40,388 bases of DNA from an uncultured beta proteobacterium (GCA_903828235.1 CAIKLM010000046.1:1-40388), one strand, 5' to 3'; counted from the stretch's first letter, positions 24,308-32,143 are shown. Program-made: numbers and translations. Notes: generated by a model from the sequence alone, not told the origin.

Positions 24308-25372
24308 ATGGCCCTGCGCCAAGACATCCGCTTCTGCACCACGCCCGACGGTGTGCGGCTGGCCATGGCCCTGTACGGCAGCGGCCCGCCCCTGGTCAGG
24401 GTTGCAACCTGGCTCACGCACGTCGAACGCGACCCGGTCAGCACCCACACCCGGCACTGGATCGACGAGCTCAGCCGGGGCCGAACCTACGTCACCTACG
24501 ACATGCGGGGCTGCGGCTTGTCCTCGCGCCGCGTACCCCAGGTGTCGGCCGAGGCCTGGGTGCAGGACCTGGAGACCGTGGTCGACGCGCTCGGCCTCGA
24601 GCGCTTCCCGCTGCTGGGCATCTCGCAGGGCGCCGCCATCGCAGTGGAGTACGCCCGCAGGCACCCCGCGCGGGTCTCGCACCTGATCCTGCTGGGCGGG
24701 TTCGCCACGTCCTACTTCAGTGCCCGGGACCCCGCCCCGCGCGTGCTGGAAGAGGCCGAGATGCTGATCAAGCTCGTCGAACTGGGCTGGGGTCGCGCCT
24801 CGCCGGCCTTGCGTCGCGTGTTCGTGGCGAAGTTCTTTCCCAAGGGCTCCGCCGCGCTGCAGGACTCGTTCGACGAGTATTCCAACCTGACGGCCGAGCC
24901 CGAGATGGCGGCGCGCTGCATGCGGGTGATGTTCTCCATGGACGTGCGCGAGCAGGCCCGGCAGGTGACCTGCCCCACCCTCGTCCTGCACGTGAGCGGC
25001 GACCAGGTCGTCACCTTCGACCAGGGGCGGCGGCTGGCCTCGCTCATCCCCGCGTCGCGGCTGGTGCCCTTGCCCGGCGACAACCATGTTCCGCTGGCCG
25101 ATGACGAGGCCTGGCCGCGCGTCGTCAGCGAGGTGCGGGCCTTCCTGGGCGAGCCCGATCAACCCGGGTCGGGCCCGCACCTGACGCCGCGGCAGCGCGA
25201 GGTGCTGCGCCTGGTGGCGGCCGGCCGCACGGACAAGGAAGTGGCCCGCGCACTCGGCCTGAGCCCGCGCACGGTCGAGATGCACGTGGCCGGGGCCCTG
25301 CGCGCCCTGGGCTGCGCCACCCGTGCCGAGGCCGTGCACGCCGCCTCGCAGCGCGGCTGGCTGCAGGGCTGA
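24308..25372 (+). CDS. Alpha/beta-hydrolase fused to a LuxR-type DNA-binding domain
   Basis: The 354-residue protein has an alpha/beta-hydrolase domain at about 1-280 with the nucleophile elbow GISQG (S106), an acid in the VSGDQVVTFDQG segment (D232) and H260 in PGDNHVPLAD, so the triad looks complete. Residues ~290-345 are a LuxR/GerE helix-turn-helix (LTPRQREVLRLVAAGRTDKE, then LGLSPRTVEMHVAGALRALG). It may sense or hydrolyse a small molecule and regulate transcription directly. An in-frame GTG at 24290 is an alternative start, but ATG 24308 fits the domain. It follows the carboxylase gene by 52 nt on the same strand. A perfect 11-nt inverted repeat begins 10 nt after its stop and may be one of its targets. 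Confidence 0.87.
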   Translation: MALRQDIRFCTTPDGVRLAMALYGSGPPLVRVATWLTHVERDPVSTHTRHWIDELSRGRTYVTYDMRGCGLSSRRVPQVSAEAWVQDLETVVDALGLERFPLLGISQGAAIAVEYARRHPARVSHLILLGGFATSYFSARDPAPRVLEEAEMLIKLVELGWGRASPALRRVFVAKFFPKGSAALQDSFDEYSNLTAEPEMAARCMRVMFSMDVREQARQVTCPTLVLHVSGDQVVTFDQGRRLASLIPASRLVPLPGDNHVPLADDEAWPRVVSEVRAFLGEPDQPGSGPHLTPRQREVLRLVAAGRTDKEVARALGLSPRTVEMHVAGALRALGCATRAEAVHAASQRGWLQG

Positions 25373-25382
25373 AGCCGGGCTC

Positions 25383-25422
25383 CACGGTATCGGCACCGTA
25401 GCTGCCGGGCCCCGATACCGTG
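25383..25422. promoter_or_regulatory. 11-nt perfect inverted repeat upstream of the DUF2917 gene
   Basis: CACGGTATCGG (25383-25393) and CCGATACCGTG (25412-25422) are exact reverse complements separated by 18 nt. Within the first half ACGGT and ACCGT form a smaller inverted repeat. It sits between the hydrolase-LuxR fusion gene and the broken DUF2917 gene. Two dimer half-sites for a regulator is my preferred reading; a transcript-ending hairpin without a T tract is the alternative. Confidence 0.5.
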
Positions 25423-25496
25423 ATTCGCACAGGACCGCCCGCCAGGGGCGCGGCCGACACTGACTCCATCGTCAGCACACACCGATGGAGACCGCC

Positions 25497-25787
25497 ATGA
25501 ACCTCGCACTCGCCCCCTGGTTCCACCGCGCCTGGACAACGGCCACCGTGCGCCGGCCAGCCGCTGCCGCAGGGCAGCCCGGCCAGCTGCTGCAAAGGGA
25601 CGCCACCCTGGTCGTGGATGAGCCCCGAGGCCTGACCGTCACCTGCGTGTAGGGCTGCCTCTGGCTCACGCACGACGGCGACTGCAAGGACCTCGTCCTT
25701 GCGCCGGGGCAGTGCTACCAGAGTGAAAGGCCGGGGCGGCTGCTGGTGCACGCGCTGGAACCGACACGGGTGCGGCTGCTGCGCTGA
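25497..25787 (+). pseudogene. DUF2917 gene interrupted by an in-frame TAG
   Basis: ATG 25497, preceded by GGAG, opens a frame of 97 codons ending TGA (25785-25787) that is interrupted only by TAG at codon 52 (25650-25652). Reading through gives MNLALAPWFHRAW at the start, then LLQRDATLVVDEPRGLTVTCV, the stop, then GCLWLTHDGDCKDLVLAPGQ, which matches the DUF2917 pattern (core strand followed by G-x-x-W-x-T-x-D-G-D-x-x-D-x-x-L-x-x-G). CAG to TAG is a single transition, so a Gln codon is the likely ancestor. The frame is otherwise intact, suggesting a recent nonsense mutation or a sequencing error. DUF2917 proteins are small, of unknown function and common in Burkholderiales. Confidence 0.75.
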
Positions 25788-25789
25788 GC

Positions 25790-25983
25790 CTGGCCGGCGG
25801 CTCGTTCCGCGTGCCGATGGCCATCGCGGCCTGGCCCAGCGGCGAGTTCGGCGCGATGGGGCTGCAGGGCGCGGTGAAGCTGGGCTTCCGCAAGGAGCTC
25901 GCGGCCGCGCCCGACGAGGCGGCGCGCGAGGCCCTGTTCCAGCGCCTGCTGCAACAGGCCATCGACCGCGGCCAGGCGCTGAA
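25790..25983 (+). repeat. 194-nt partial duplicate of the carboxyltransferase gene
   Basis: This stretch aligns without gaps to 23932-24125 in the carboxyltransferase gene with nine substitutions (about 95% identity). It would encode the segment LAGGSFRVPMAIAAWPSGEF to the region ending RGQALK, in an open frame but lacking both ends of the protein, so it is a gene fragment. It begins 2 nt after the DUF2917 stop and ends 6 nt before the stop codon of the convergent dienelactone hydrolase gene. Several differences are synonymous, which points to divergence under selection before or after duplication, or to origin from a close paralogue. Confidence 0.93.
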
Positions 25984-25989
25984 GTTCGC

Positions 25990-26724
25990 TCAGCGGCGCA
26001 GCGTCCTGTCGAACAGCGCGAACAGCCGCTCCCAGTGCCGCTCGGCGGAGGGCCGGTGGTAGATGCCCTCGCGCCGCGGGAACACGAAGCCGTGCTCCGA
26101 GCCCGGGTACCACTCCAGCCGGTAGCGCATGCCGCCCTCGCGCATGGCCTGCTCGAGCGCGGCCACGGTCTCGGGCGGCGCCCACTTGTCGGTCTCGGCG
26201 CACGCCACGTAAGCCTCGGCCCGGATGCGGCCGCACAGGCGGTGCGGCGAGTCGTCGCGCTCGGTGATCATCTGCGCGGGGTGGAAGGCGGCGATCGACG
26301 CGATGCGCTCCGGGTACGCCGCGGCCGCAGCAAACACTAACGGCCCGCTCATGCAGTAGCCCGTGGCGCCGATGCGCCGGGCGTCGGCCGCCGGCAGCGC
26401 GTCGACGAAGCGCAGCAGGGCGCCGGTGTCGCGGGCCACGCCGTCGTTGCTCAGGCTGTGCATCAGCTCGAACATCGGCACCATGGCCTCGGGCGTGCGC
26501 TCCTTCAGCCAGAAGTCGCGGCTGCGGCGGTAGTACAGGTTGGGCAGCAGCACGCAGTAGCCCACGCTCGCCAGGCGCCGGCACATGTCGCGCAGCTCGT
26601 CGCGCCAGCCGTGGGCGTCCATGTAGAACAGCACCACGGGGTGCGGTCCGCCCTCCTCGGGGTGCACGACGAAGCTGTTCATCGCGCCGTCGGGCGTGGG
26701 GATGTCGGTCTCGAACTCGACCAT
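25990..26724 (-). CDS. Dienelactone hydrolase family protein
   Basis: The 244-residue protein is an alpha/beta hydrolase of the dienelactone hydrolase family. Its nucleophile is cysteine, C124 in GATGYCMSGPLVF, with D179 (ACAETDKW) and H211 (GSEHGFVFP) completing a Cys-Asp-His triad. ATG 26724 is preceded by AGGAG at ideal spacing; earlier starts add residues unlike the family. Dienelactone hydrolase opens the lactone ring in chlorocatechol degradation, but many homologues act on other esters. It lies downstream of a LysR gene on the same strand (108-nt gap), which may control it. Its 3' end abuts the duplicated carboxylase fragment. Confidence 0.88.
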   Translation of the reverse strand: MVEFETDIPTPDGAMNSFVVHPEEGGPHPVVLFYMDAHGWRDELRDMCRRLASVGYCVLLPNLYYRRSRDFWLKERTPEAMVPMFELMHSLSNDGVARDTGALLRFVDALPAADARRIGATGYCMSGPLVFAAAAAYPERIASIAAFHPAQMITERDDSPHRLCGRIRAEAYVACAETDKWAPPETVAALEQAMREGGMRYRLEWYPGSEHGFVFPRREGIYHRPSAERHWERLFALFDRTLRR

Positions 26725-26832
26725 CGGCACTCCTAGTGTGGCAGCCAGCATGGCAGACGCCATGGCGCGGCGGTCTCCGTGCAAACGCGGTTGCCGCCCC
26801 GGGCGCCGCCGCGCGCCGGGCCGCGGGCCGGC

Positions 26833-27756
26833 TCACCCCGCGGATGCGGCGAACAGCTGCCTCAGCGACACCGTCAGGTGGTCGAACACCCGCCGCATCC
26901 GCAGGCTCCGGCGCAGGTCTTCGTGGGCGCAGAGCCAGATCGACATGGGAATCGCCACCAGCCCGGGAAACACGCGCACGAGCGACGGGCGTTCGGCGGC
27001 CAGCACGGCGGGCAGCCCGGCGACGCCGATGCCGGCCTCCACCGCGTGCAGTTGCGCCACGCCCGACGCCGACCGGAACCGGAAGTCCGAGCGCTGCAAG
27101 GAGTGACCCGCGGCTGCCGCGATCTCGATGGCCTGCTCTACCGCGATGCCGCCGACGTAGCGGCCCTCGAGGTCGGAGGGCGTGCAGCCCTCGGGCAGGC
27201 TGGCCACCAGCTCCTTGCTGCCGAAGAGCCCGATCTCCGTCTGGCCGACCGAGATGGCGATGACGTCGTCCTGCTCCGGGCGGAAGAAGCGGATGGCGAT
27301 GTCCGCCTCCCGGCGGAGCAGGTTCTGCACCTCGTCGGAGGCCTGGACCTCGACCTGCAGCAAGGGCGATTCCCGCAGCAGGGGCGCCAGCAGCCGCGGC
27401 AGCACCAGCATGCCCAGGATCTCGCTGGTGGTGACGCGCACCGTCCCGGCAACCACCTCCTCGCGGCCCCAGATCGCGTGCTCGATGCGCCCCACCCCCT
27501 CGCGCAGCGGCCGCAGGCGGTCCAGCAGGAACTCGGCGCGCTCGTTGGGCTTCATCCTGCCGGGCAGGCGGTCGAACAGCGTTTCGCCGGCCAGGGCTTC
27601 CAGCTCCCTGATGTGCCGCCCGAGGGTGGGCTGGCTCAGGCCCAGCGCGTCCGCCGCGGCGGTGAGGGTGCGGGTCTCGCAGACGGCGATGAAGGAACGC
27701 AGCAGGTTCCAGTCGTCCAACCGGCCTCCCGGAGGCATCACCTTGTTCGTCGGCAT
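26833..27756 (-). CDS. LysR-family transcriptional regulator
   Basis: The 307-residue protein has the LysR winged HTH at residues ~14-75 (DDWNLLRSFIAVCETRTLTAAADALGLSQPTLGRHIRELE, read in overlapping pieces) and a periplasmic-binding-protein-like effector domain after it (GTVRVTTSEILGMLVLPRLL onward). ATG 27756 gives a six-residue leader; ATG 27738 is an alternative. It is in the middle of a minus-strand run, 49 nt after the lipoprotein hydrolase stop and 108 nt before the dienelactone hydrolase gene, so both are plausible targets. The effector is unknown. Confidence 0.9.
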   Translation of the reverse strand: MPTNKVMPPGGRLDDWNLLRSFIAVCETRTLTAAADALGLSQPTLGRHIRELEALAGETLFDRLPGRMKPNERAEFLLDRLRPLREGVGRIEHAIWGREEVVAGTVRVTTSEILGMLVLPRLLAPLLRESPLLQVEVQASDEVQNLLRREADIAIRFFRPEQDDVIAISVGQTEIGLFGSKELVASLPEGCTPSDLEGRYVGGIAVEQAIEIAAAAGHSLQRSDFRFRSASGVAQLHAVEAGIGVAGLPAVLAAERPSLVRVFPGLVAIPMSIWLCAHEDLRRSLRMRRVFDHLTVSLRQLFAASAG

Positions 27757-27805
27757 CGGATCCAGGAATCGTTGAAGGTCGCCACGGCCGCGCCCGGGGC
27801 CCCGG

Positions 27806-29098
27806 TCATTGCGACACCACTCTATCCTCGCGCCGGGGATCGACCGTGTCCAGGAATCGACCGATCCGACGCTCCAGGTCCGCGTAGTGGGGGTTGAAGG
27901 TCGCGCGGGCGCCGGCCTCGCCGGCAGGAGGCGACTGCCCGCTGACGCCGTACCAGACGCGCTCGGCCTGCCGGCAGGCCCGGATCTCGTCTTCCTGGCG
28001 GAACGGCACGCTGCCGCAGTTCCGGTAGGAGCCCGTCACGCCATAGTGCGGGTTGTCCGGCGCGATGTGGACCGAGAGGTGCGACAGGCCCACCACCCGC
28101 AAGGGCGCGTCGGCGGCCGGCAGCCAGACCACGCGGTCGCCGGATGCCGGCGTGGGCGCGGCGGAGAAGTAGTTCAGGAGCACGCTTCGGGCGTCGCCGG
28201 CGTTGGCCGTGAAGAACCGCCGGTTGCCGGCGACGTCGACCACCTCGTCGTCCTCGCTCTGCACGACCAGCCAGGGCACCCGCAGCGCGCCCCGGCCGTC
28301 GACGCGCGCGTCCATCCTGCCGAGCGTCGCCATGGTGGAGGCGATTCCCAGCGTCGGCATCGCGGCATAGCGGGCGAACTCCACCTGCGTGCCTGCATTC
28401 AGCCACGGGCGGAATGCCGCGATCCACCGGGCCTGCCGCGCCAGCAAGGTCGAGCGGATGCGATAGGCCGGCGACAGGCCGATCACCGCGTCCACCTTGC
28501 CGGGGGAGTCCGCCGCCACGGTCAGCGCCAGGGCTGCGCCCAGCGAGAAGCCGGCCATCACGACGAAGTCGCTCTCGCGCGCAGCCTGCGAGACCGCGGC
28601 CTGCACGTGGCCCAGCCAGTCCTCGTGGTCGACGACCATGAGGTCGGCCGGTCGGGTGCCGTGCCCGGGCAGCAGCAGCACGCGCGACTCGAAGCACTGC
28701 CGCGCGAGCGACGCCGCCATGTCGCGCATCGCGAAGGCGCTGTCGGACAGCCCGTGGACGAGGACCGCGATGCCGCGCCGCTCGCCGGCCTGGCAGGCCG
28801 GGCCCGGCGGCACCCGGAAGGGCGCCACCAGGCCCAGCTCCGCGTCCGCCATCGACGGGTCGAAGGGCAGTCGGTGGCTGCGCAGCTCCTCGGTCACGCC
28901 GCGGACGTAGGCGTCGAAGTCGGCGACGGGTGCGAGCGTCGCCGGGTCGTTCCAGCCGCTGCTCGCGAGTTCGGGCGCGGGCACCACCCGGCCGCTGACG
29001 GCACAGCCCGTCAGCAGCGCGGACAGCGCCGACGCCACCAGGACGGCGGGCAGGAAGCCGCGGCCGCGGCCGGGGGCCCTTGGGTGCGGCGCGTCCAT
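27806..29098 (-). CDS. Alpha/beta-hydrolase lipoprotein (putative esterase/lipase)
   Basis: The 430-residue protein carries a lipoprotein signal with lipobox LLTGC (C32), so it should be attached to a membrane on the periplasmic side. The hydrolase core has the oxyanion HG at 114-115 (AVLVHGLSDSA), the nucleophile elbow GFSLG (S184), an acidic segment VQSEDDEVVD, and a candidate catalytic His in GLSHLSVH. Its ATG overlaps the stop of the MipA-like gene (ATGA), showing operon coupling. A lipid or ester hydrolase co-expressed with a MipA/OmpV channel suggests uptake and processing of an external substrate. The substrate is unknown. Confidence 0.86.
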   Translation of the reverse strand: MDAPHPRAPGRGRGFLPAVLVASALSALLTGCAVSGRVVPAPELASSGWNDPATLAPVADFDAYVRGVTEELRSHRLPFDPSMADAELGLVAPFRVPPGPACQAGERRGIAVLVHGLSDSAFAMRDMAASLARQCFESRVLLLPGHGTRPADLMVVDHEDWLGHVQAAVSQAARESDFVVMAGFSLGAALALTVAADSPGKVDAVIGLSPAYRIRSTLLARQARWIAAFRPWLNAGTQVEFARYAAMPTLGIASTMATLGRMDARVDGRGALRVPWLVVQSEDDEVVDVAGNRRFFTANAGDARSVLLNYFSAAPTPASGDRVVWLPAADAPLRVVGLSHLSVHIAPDNPHYGVTGSYRNCGSVPFRQEDEIRACRQAERVWYGVSGQSPPAGEAGARATFNPHYADLERRIGRFLDTVDPRREDRVVSQ

Positions 29099-29922
29099 CA
29101 GAAGCGGTGGCCGAGCGCCAGGCCGAGGGCGGTCGAGGTGGCGTCGCCGCGCAGCCGCACGATGGGGCTGTCGCCGGCATCCCCGGCCAGGCGAGACACG
29201 CCCAGCCGGCCCACCAGCGTCCACTGCCGGGCAAGATCGACCGAGGCGGTGAGTCCGATGCCGGTGCTCTTCAGGCCGCCAGAGGCCTTGTAGACCGGCA
29301 GGCCGCTGCGCAGGCTGTTGTCGGCGTCCACCGAGAAGGTGGTGTCCATGTACCGGTCGTCCGCGTAGGTCGCGCGCAGGTCCACCCCGTACTGGAAGGC
29401 GCCCGTCCTGGCCCCCTGGTACTGGAGGCCCCAGGTGATCTGGGTGCCCTTGCCGCCCCGGGCCTCGAGGCCCACGCTCAGGCGGTCGCCCTTCGTCAGG
29501 GTGTCGCCGAATCCGTACTCGACGAAGCCGCCGGCCTCGCCAGTGGCGTCGACCTTGCGCAGCCGGCGCACCACCGCGTCCTCGACGCCGTCGTCCCGCG
29601 CCGGGCGCATCGACAGCACCGGGCCGAAGGCCCAGGGGCTCTTCGGGCCCATCACGTTCCACTGCGCGCCCAGCCCCGCCAGCCGCAGGCTGCCGTACCC
29701 GCCGAGGGACAGTCGACCCAGCACGAACGGCCGCACGGCCTGGTCGGCGGAGCCCTCGAAGTCGGCCAGCGAGATGGCGCCCAGGCCCAGCAGGTTGCGC
29801 GCGGGTTCCTGGGCCATCGCCAAGCCGGCGGCGCCGGCCAGGGCGAGGCCGGCCAGCAGGGCCCGGCTCGCCGCCGGCCCAGGCGACCGCTGCTTCTTGG
29901 AAGGAAGGGTGGATGGGTTCAA
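29098..29922 (-). CDS. MipA/OmpV-family outer-membrane protein
   Basis: From the TTG at 29920-29922 the product is 274 residues, with a positively charged start (LPSKKQRS), a hydrophobic signal (ALLAGLALAGAAGLAMAQ) and a beta-rich mature part ending GLALGHRF, where the terminal phenylalanine is typical of outer-membrane barrels. The pattern FGPVLSMRPARDDGVEDAVVRRL fits the MipA/OmpV family. AAAGG lies about 7 nt upstream of the TTG; an upstream ATG at 29988 is the alternative and adds 22 residues unlike a signal peptide. MipA proteins are channel-like outer-membrane proteins. It is followed by an overlapping lipoprotein hydrolase gene and preceded by an 87-nt element shared with another operon. 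Confidence 0.83.
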   Translation of the reverse strand: MNPSTLPSKKQRSPGPAASRALLAGLALAGAAGLAMAQEPARNLLGLGAISLADFEGSADQAVRPFVLGRLSLGGYGSLRLAGLGAQWNVMGPKSPWAFGPVLSMRPARDDGVEDAVVRRLRKVDATGEAGGFVEYGFGDTLTKGDRLSVGLEARGGKGTQITWGLQYQGARTGAFQYGVDLRATYADDRYMDTTFSVDADNSLRSGLPVYKASGGLKSTGIGLTASVDLARQWTLVGRLGVSRLAGDAGDSPIVRLRGDATSTALGLALGHRF

Positions 29923-29970
29923 GGCATGCCTTTCAAAGTGGTTTGTGTTTCGATCCGCGGGAACGGCGTT

Positions 29971-30057
29971 CGCGTCCGCGCTCCGCACGGAGTGTGGGGA
30001 GGGTCCCGTCGATCACCAACCCCTGCGGCCGCATGCGTCGCATGCGTCGGTGAATGG
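29971..30057 (-). promoter_or_regulatory. Shared upstream element, copy A (MipA/hydrolase operon)
   Basis: This 87-nt stretch aligns without gaps to 32057-32143 (offset 2086). Fully conserved blocks on the plus strand include CCAACCCCTGC-type (30018-30027 core AACCCCTGC), CCGCATGCG, GGAGTGT (29989-29995) spaced as in copy B, and TGAATGG (30051-30057). It ends 48 nt upstream of the MipA-family start codon. A tandem GCATGCGTC repeat occurs only in this copy. Its position before the second of two minus-strand operons suggests a promoter plus activator site for a common regulator. Confidence 0.6.
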
Positions 30058-30112
30058 AGCCGCGCGTGGCAGGGCCGCGGCGTGGCGACGGGGTGGCCCC
30101 GTCGCCCCGTCG

Positions 30113-31258
30113 TCAGCCGGTGGTTCGCCGCGGTGGCGCCGCAGCCTGCGGCGATGCGGCGCGCAAGGCGTCGACGGCCGCGGCGCCCATGGGCAAGCCA
30201 GGGTCGAGCACGAGACGACCCTCGACCTCGCCCGCCTCGATCAGGCGATGCGCCTCGACGGCCTCGTCGAGCGCGAAGACGCGCTGCACGCGAGGGGCGA
30301 TCGCGCCGTCGTCGAGCAGGGTGAACAGCGCCGCGAGATCGGATCGGAACCAGTCCGGATGCCGGGCCCGGCGATCCGCGATGTCGTAGAACGCCACGCG
30401 CCCCGAGGCACCCGGGCGCGAGGACAACCACTTGATCCGCAGGAAGTCCAGTCCCAGCCGCAGCAGCGCCAGCAGGCCCGGCCGCGCGTGGCCGGCCCGG
30501 CCGGCGGCCCTGAAGGGCGCGCTGAAGCCCAGCGCGACCAGCCGCCCGCCGGGCGCGAGCCGTGCCAGCACGGCGCCGAGCGCCTCGCCCCGGGCAGCGT
30601 CGACGATGACCTTGAAGCCGTGCCGTTCGCTCGCCAGGCGGTCCAGCCGGCCGGCGGCGTCGGGCTCGTCGTAGGCGACGAAGGTCGCGCCCAGCCCGGT
30701 CACGGCCTCCTCCCGCCGCGCCGAGGCCACGCCGACCGCGCGCAGCCCGAATGCGCGGCACAGGTCGAGCGCGGCCTGCCCCACGGCGCCGCTGGCACCG
30801 TAGACCAGCACCGCGTCGCCCGGCTTCGCCTCGGCCTCGCGGAACAGCGCCTGGTAGGCGGTCAGGTAGCTGAGGATCAGCGGCTCGACACGGGTCGCGT
30901 CCAGGTGCTGAGGCACCTCGACGAGCGTGGCGGCCGGCCGCACCACGTGGGTGGCGTTGCCGCCGACCTGGACGAGGTCGGCGACCCGGTCGCCGCTGCG
31001 CCACCCCGTGACGCCCGGCCCGACGCCATCGATGCGCCCGACGAGGTCGTAGCCCAGGGTCACGGGCAGGGTTGGCTTCAGGACGGGGTAGAGGTTGCGG
31101 CGGATCAGCACGTCGGTGAAGACCAGGCTCGACGCCTCCACCCGGATGCGCACCTCACCCGGGCCCGGCTCCGGGAGCGCCGCGTCCTCCACCAGCCGGA
31201 CGACTTCGGGCCCGCCGAAGGCCCGGATCTCGAGTCGCCGCACCGTCACGGCCGTCAT
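30113..31258 (-). CDS. MDR-superfamily zinc-independent oxidoreductase (quinone oxidoreductase-like)
   Basis: The 381-residue protein is a medium-chain dehydrogenase/reductase: GroES-like domain at ~10-125 (VRLVEDAALPEPGPGEVRIRVEASSLVFTDVLIR in overlapping parts, PVTLGYDLVGRIDGVG) and a Rossmann domain with AVLVYGASGAVGQAALDLCRA (~155-175). No zinc-ligand cysteines of the alcohol dehydrogenase type are seen, as in the quinone oxidoreductase/enoyl reductase branch, which reduces C=C or quinone with NADPH. The ATG is 2 nt past the stop of the DUF4386-like membrane protein gene, so the two are co-transcribed. The C terminus carries an Ala-rich tail. The substrate is unknown. Confidence 0.87.
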   Translation of the reverse strand: MTAVTVRRLEIRAFGGPEVVRLVEDAALPEPGPGEVRIRVEASSLVFTDVLIRRNLYPVLKPTLPVTLGYDLVGRIDGVGPGVTGWRSGDRVADLVQVGGNATHVVRPAATLVEVPQHLDATRVEPLILSYLTAYQALFREAEAKPGDAVLVYGASGAVGQAALDLCRAFGLRAVGVASARREEAVTGLGATFVAYDEPDAAGRLDRLASERHGFKVIVDAARGEALGAVLARLAPGGRLVALGFSAPFRAAGRAGHARPGLLALLRLGLDFLRIKWLSSRPGASGRVAFYDIADRRARHPDWFRSDLAALFTLLDDGAIAPRVQRVFALDEAVEAHRLIEAGEVEGRLVLDPGLPMGAAAVDALRAASPQAAAPPRRTTG

Positions 31259-31260
31259 CC

Positions 31261-32001
31261 TCACGCGGGCCGTCGCAGCGCGCGCCAGAGCAACAGCAGC
31301 CCCAGCGCCAGGAACCAGAGCTGGATGCCCGTCGTCGAGATCACGATCGAGACCGGCGGCGCGATGCCGAACAGCTCGAGGGCCGGCAGGGCCAGCAGCA
31401 CGCCGGCCAGCAGCCCCGTCAGGCCGGCCCATGCGGGCAGGCGCCGGTCGCGCAGGATCACGAGGCTGGCCGCGATGGCCCAGATCGCGGCAAAGGCCGC
31501 GACGCCCAGCATCTCCCCGATGGCACCGCCCCAGGCGTTGATGGCGGCCTGCATCGTCTCGACCGCGGCGCGGCCCTCGGCAGACAGGCCGGGGGCGGCA
31601 TGGGCTTCTGCCAGCGACACGCTGCCGGTCAGCCAGCGCAGGATGCCGATGGCGCGCGCCAGCGCCGAGGCCGCGGCCGCCCCGATCGCGATGAGCGCCA
31701 GCGCGCCCAGCGGGCCGGGACGCGACGCCAGGCGGACCGTCAGGACGCCGGTCACCAGGAACAGCAGCGAATAGCCGAGGTAGAGCCCGTAGCCCAGCCG
31801 CACGGCGTCGAGTTGCTCGCGCAGCAGCGGCAGCATCTGCGAGGGCGGGTAGTCGAGGCTGTCCGGCCACTGGATCGCGCCGCCGAGCACCGCCATGGGC
31901 GCGAAGAGGCCGAGTCCCTGCGCGAGCAGGACGAGCCCGGCCGCGAGAAGGAGGCTGCGCGACGGCGTGGCGTCGGCGCTGGAGGGGTCACGTGGGGTCA
32001 T
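31261..32001 (-). CDS. DUF4386-like integral membrane protein
   Basis: The 246-residue protein has about six hydrophobic segments (LLLAAGLVLLAQGLGLFAPM near the start; LYLGYSLLFLVTGVLTVRLA; AAFAAIWAIAASLVILRDRR; GLLAGVLLALPALELFGIAP; LWFLALGLLLLWRALRRPA at the end). The spacing and the loop between the first two segments fit DUF4386-type proteins, of unknown function. ATG 32001 has GGAG 7 nt upstream. It is the first gene of a two-gene operon with the MDR oxidoreductase and is preceded by element copy B. The membrane assignment is firm, the DUF name tentative. Confidence 0.72.
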   Translation of the reverse strand: MTPRDPSSADATPSRSLLLAAGLVLLAQGLGLFAPMAVLGGAIQWPDSLDYPPSQMLPLLREQLDAVRLGYGLYLGYSLLFLVTGVLTVRLASRPGPLGALALIAIGAAAASALARAIGILRWLTGSVSLAEAHAAPGLSAEGRAAVETMQAAINAWGGAIGEMLGVAAFAAIWAIAASLVILRDRRLPAWAGLTGLLAGVLLALPALELFGIAPPVSIVISTTGIQLWFLALGLLLLWRALRRPA

Positions 32002-32056
32002 GCGGTGCTCCAAGGGCTTGGGTCGGGGGATGGCGTGCGGGCCGGGGCGCCGGGCG

Positions 32057-32143
32057 CACGTCCGGCCTCCACGGGGAGTGTCCGGAGGGCCAGAGCCCCC
32101 GCCAACCCCTGCATCCGCATGCGGGGCATTCATTCCTGAATGG
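32057..32143 (-). promoter_or_regulatory. Shared upstream element, copy B (DUF4386/MDR operon)
   Basis: Ungapped counterpart of 29971-30057, sharing roughly two thirds of positions with several perfectly conserved blocks (CGTCCG, GGAGTGT, GGAGGG, CCAACCCCTGC, CCGCATGCG, TGAATGG). It ends 55 nt upstream of the ATG at 32001, almost the same distance as copy A from its gene. It also contains an inverted repeat, CATTCATTCCTGAATG (32128-32143 region), where ATTCA and TGAAT are complementary. Confidence 0.6.

Noticed and set aside
21523..24450. Very long minus-strand open frame (over 900 codons) across the carboxylase gene
   Set aside because: Its translation is His/Gln/Arg/Ala-rich antisense of the carboxylase gene; only the last ~164 codons (21523-22017) are a real bPH2 gene.
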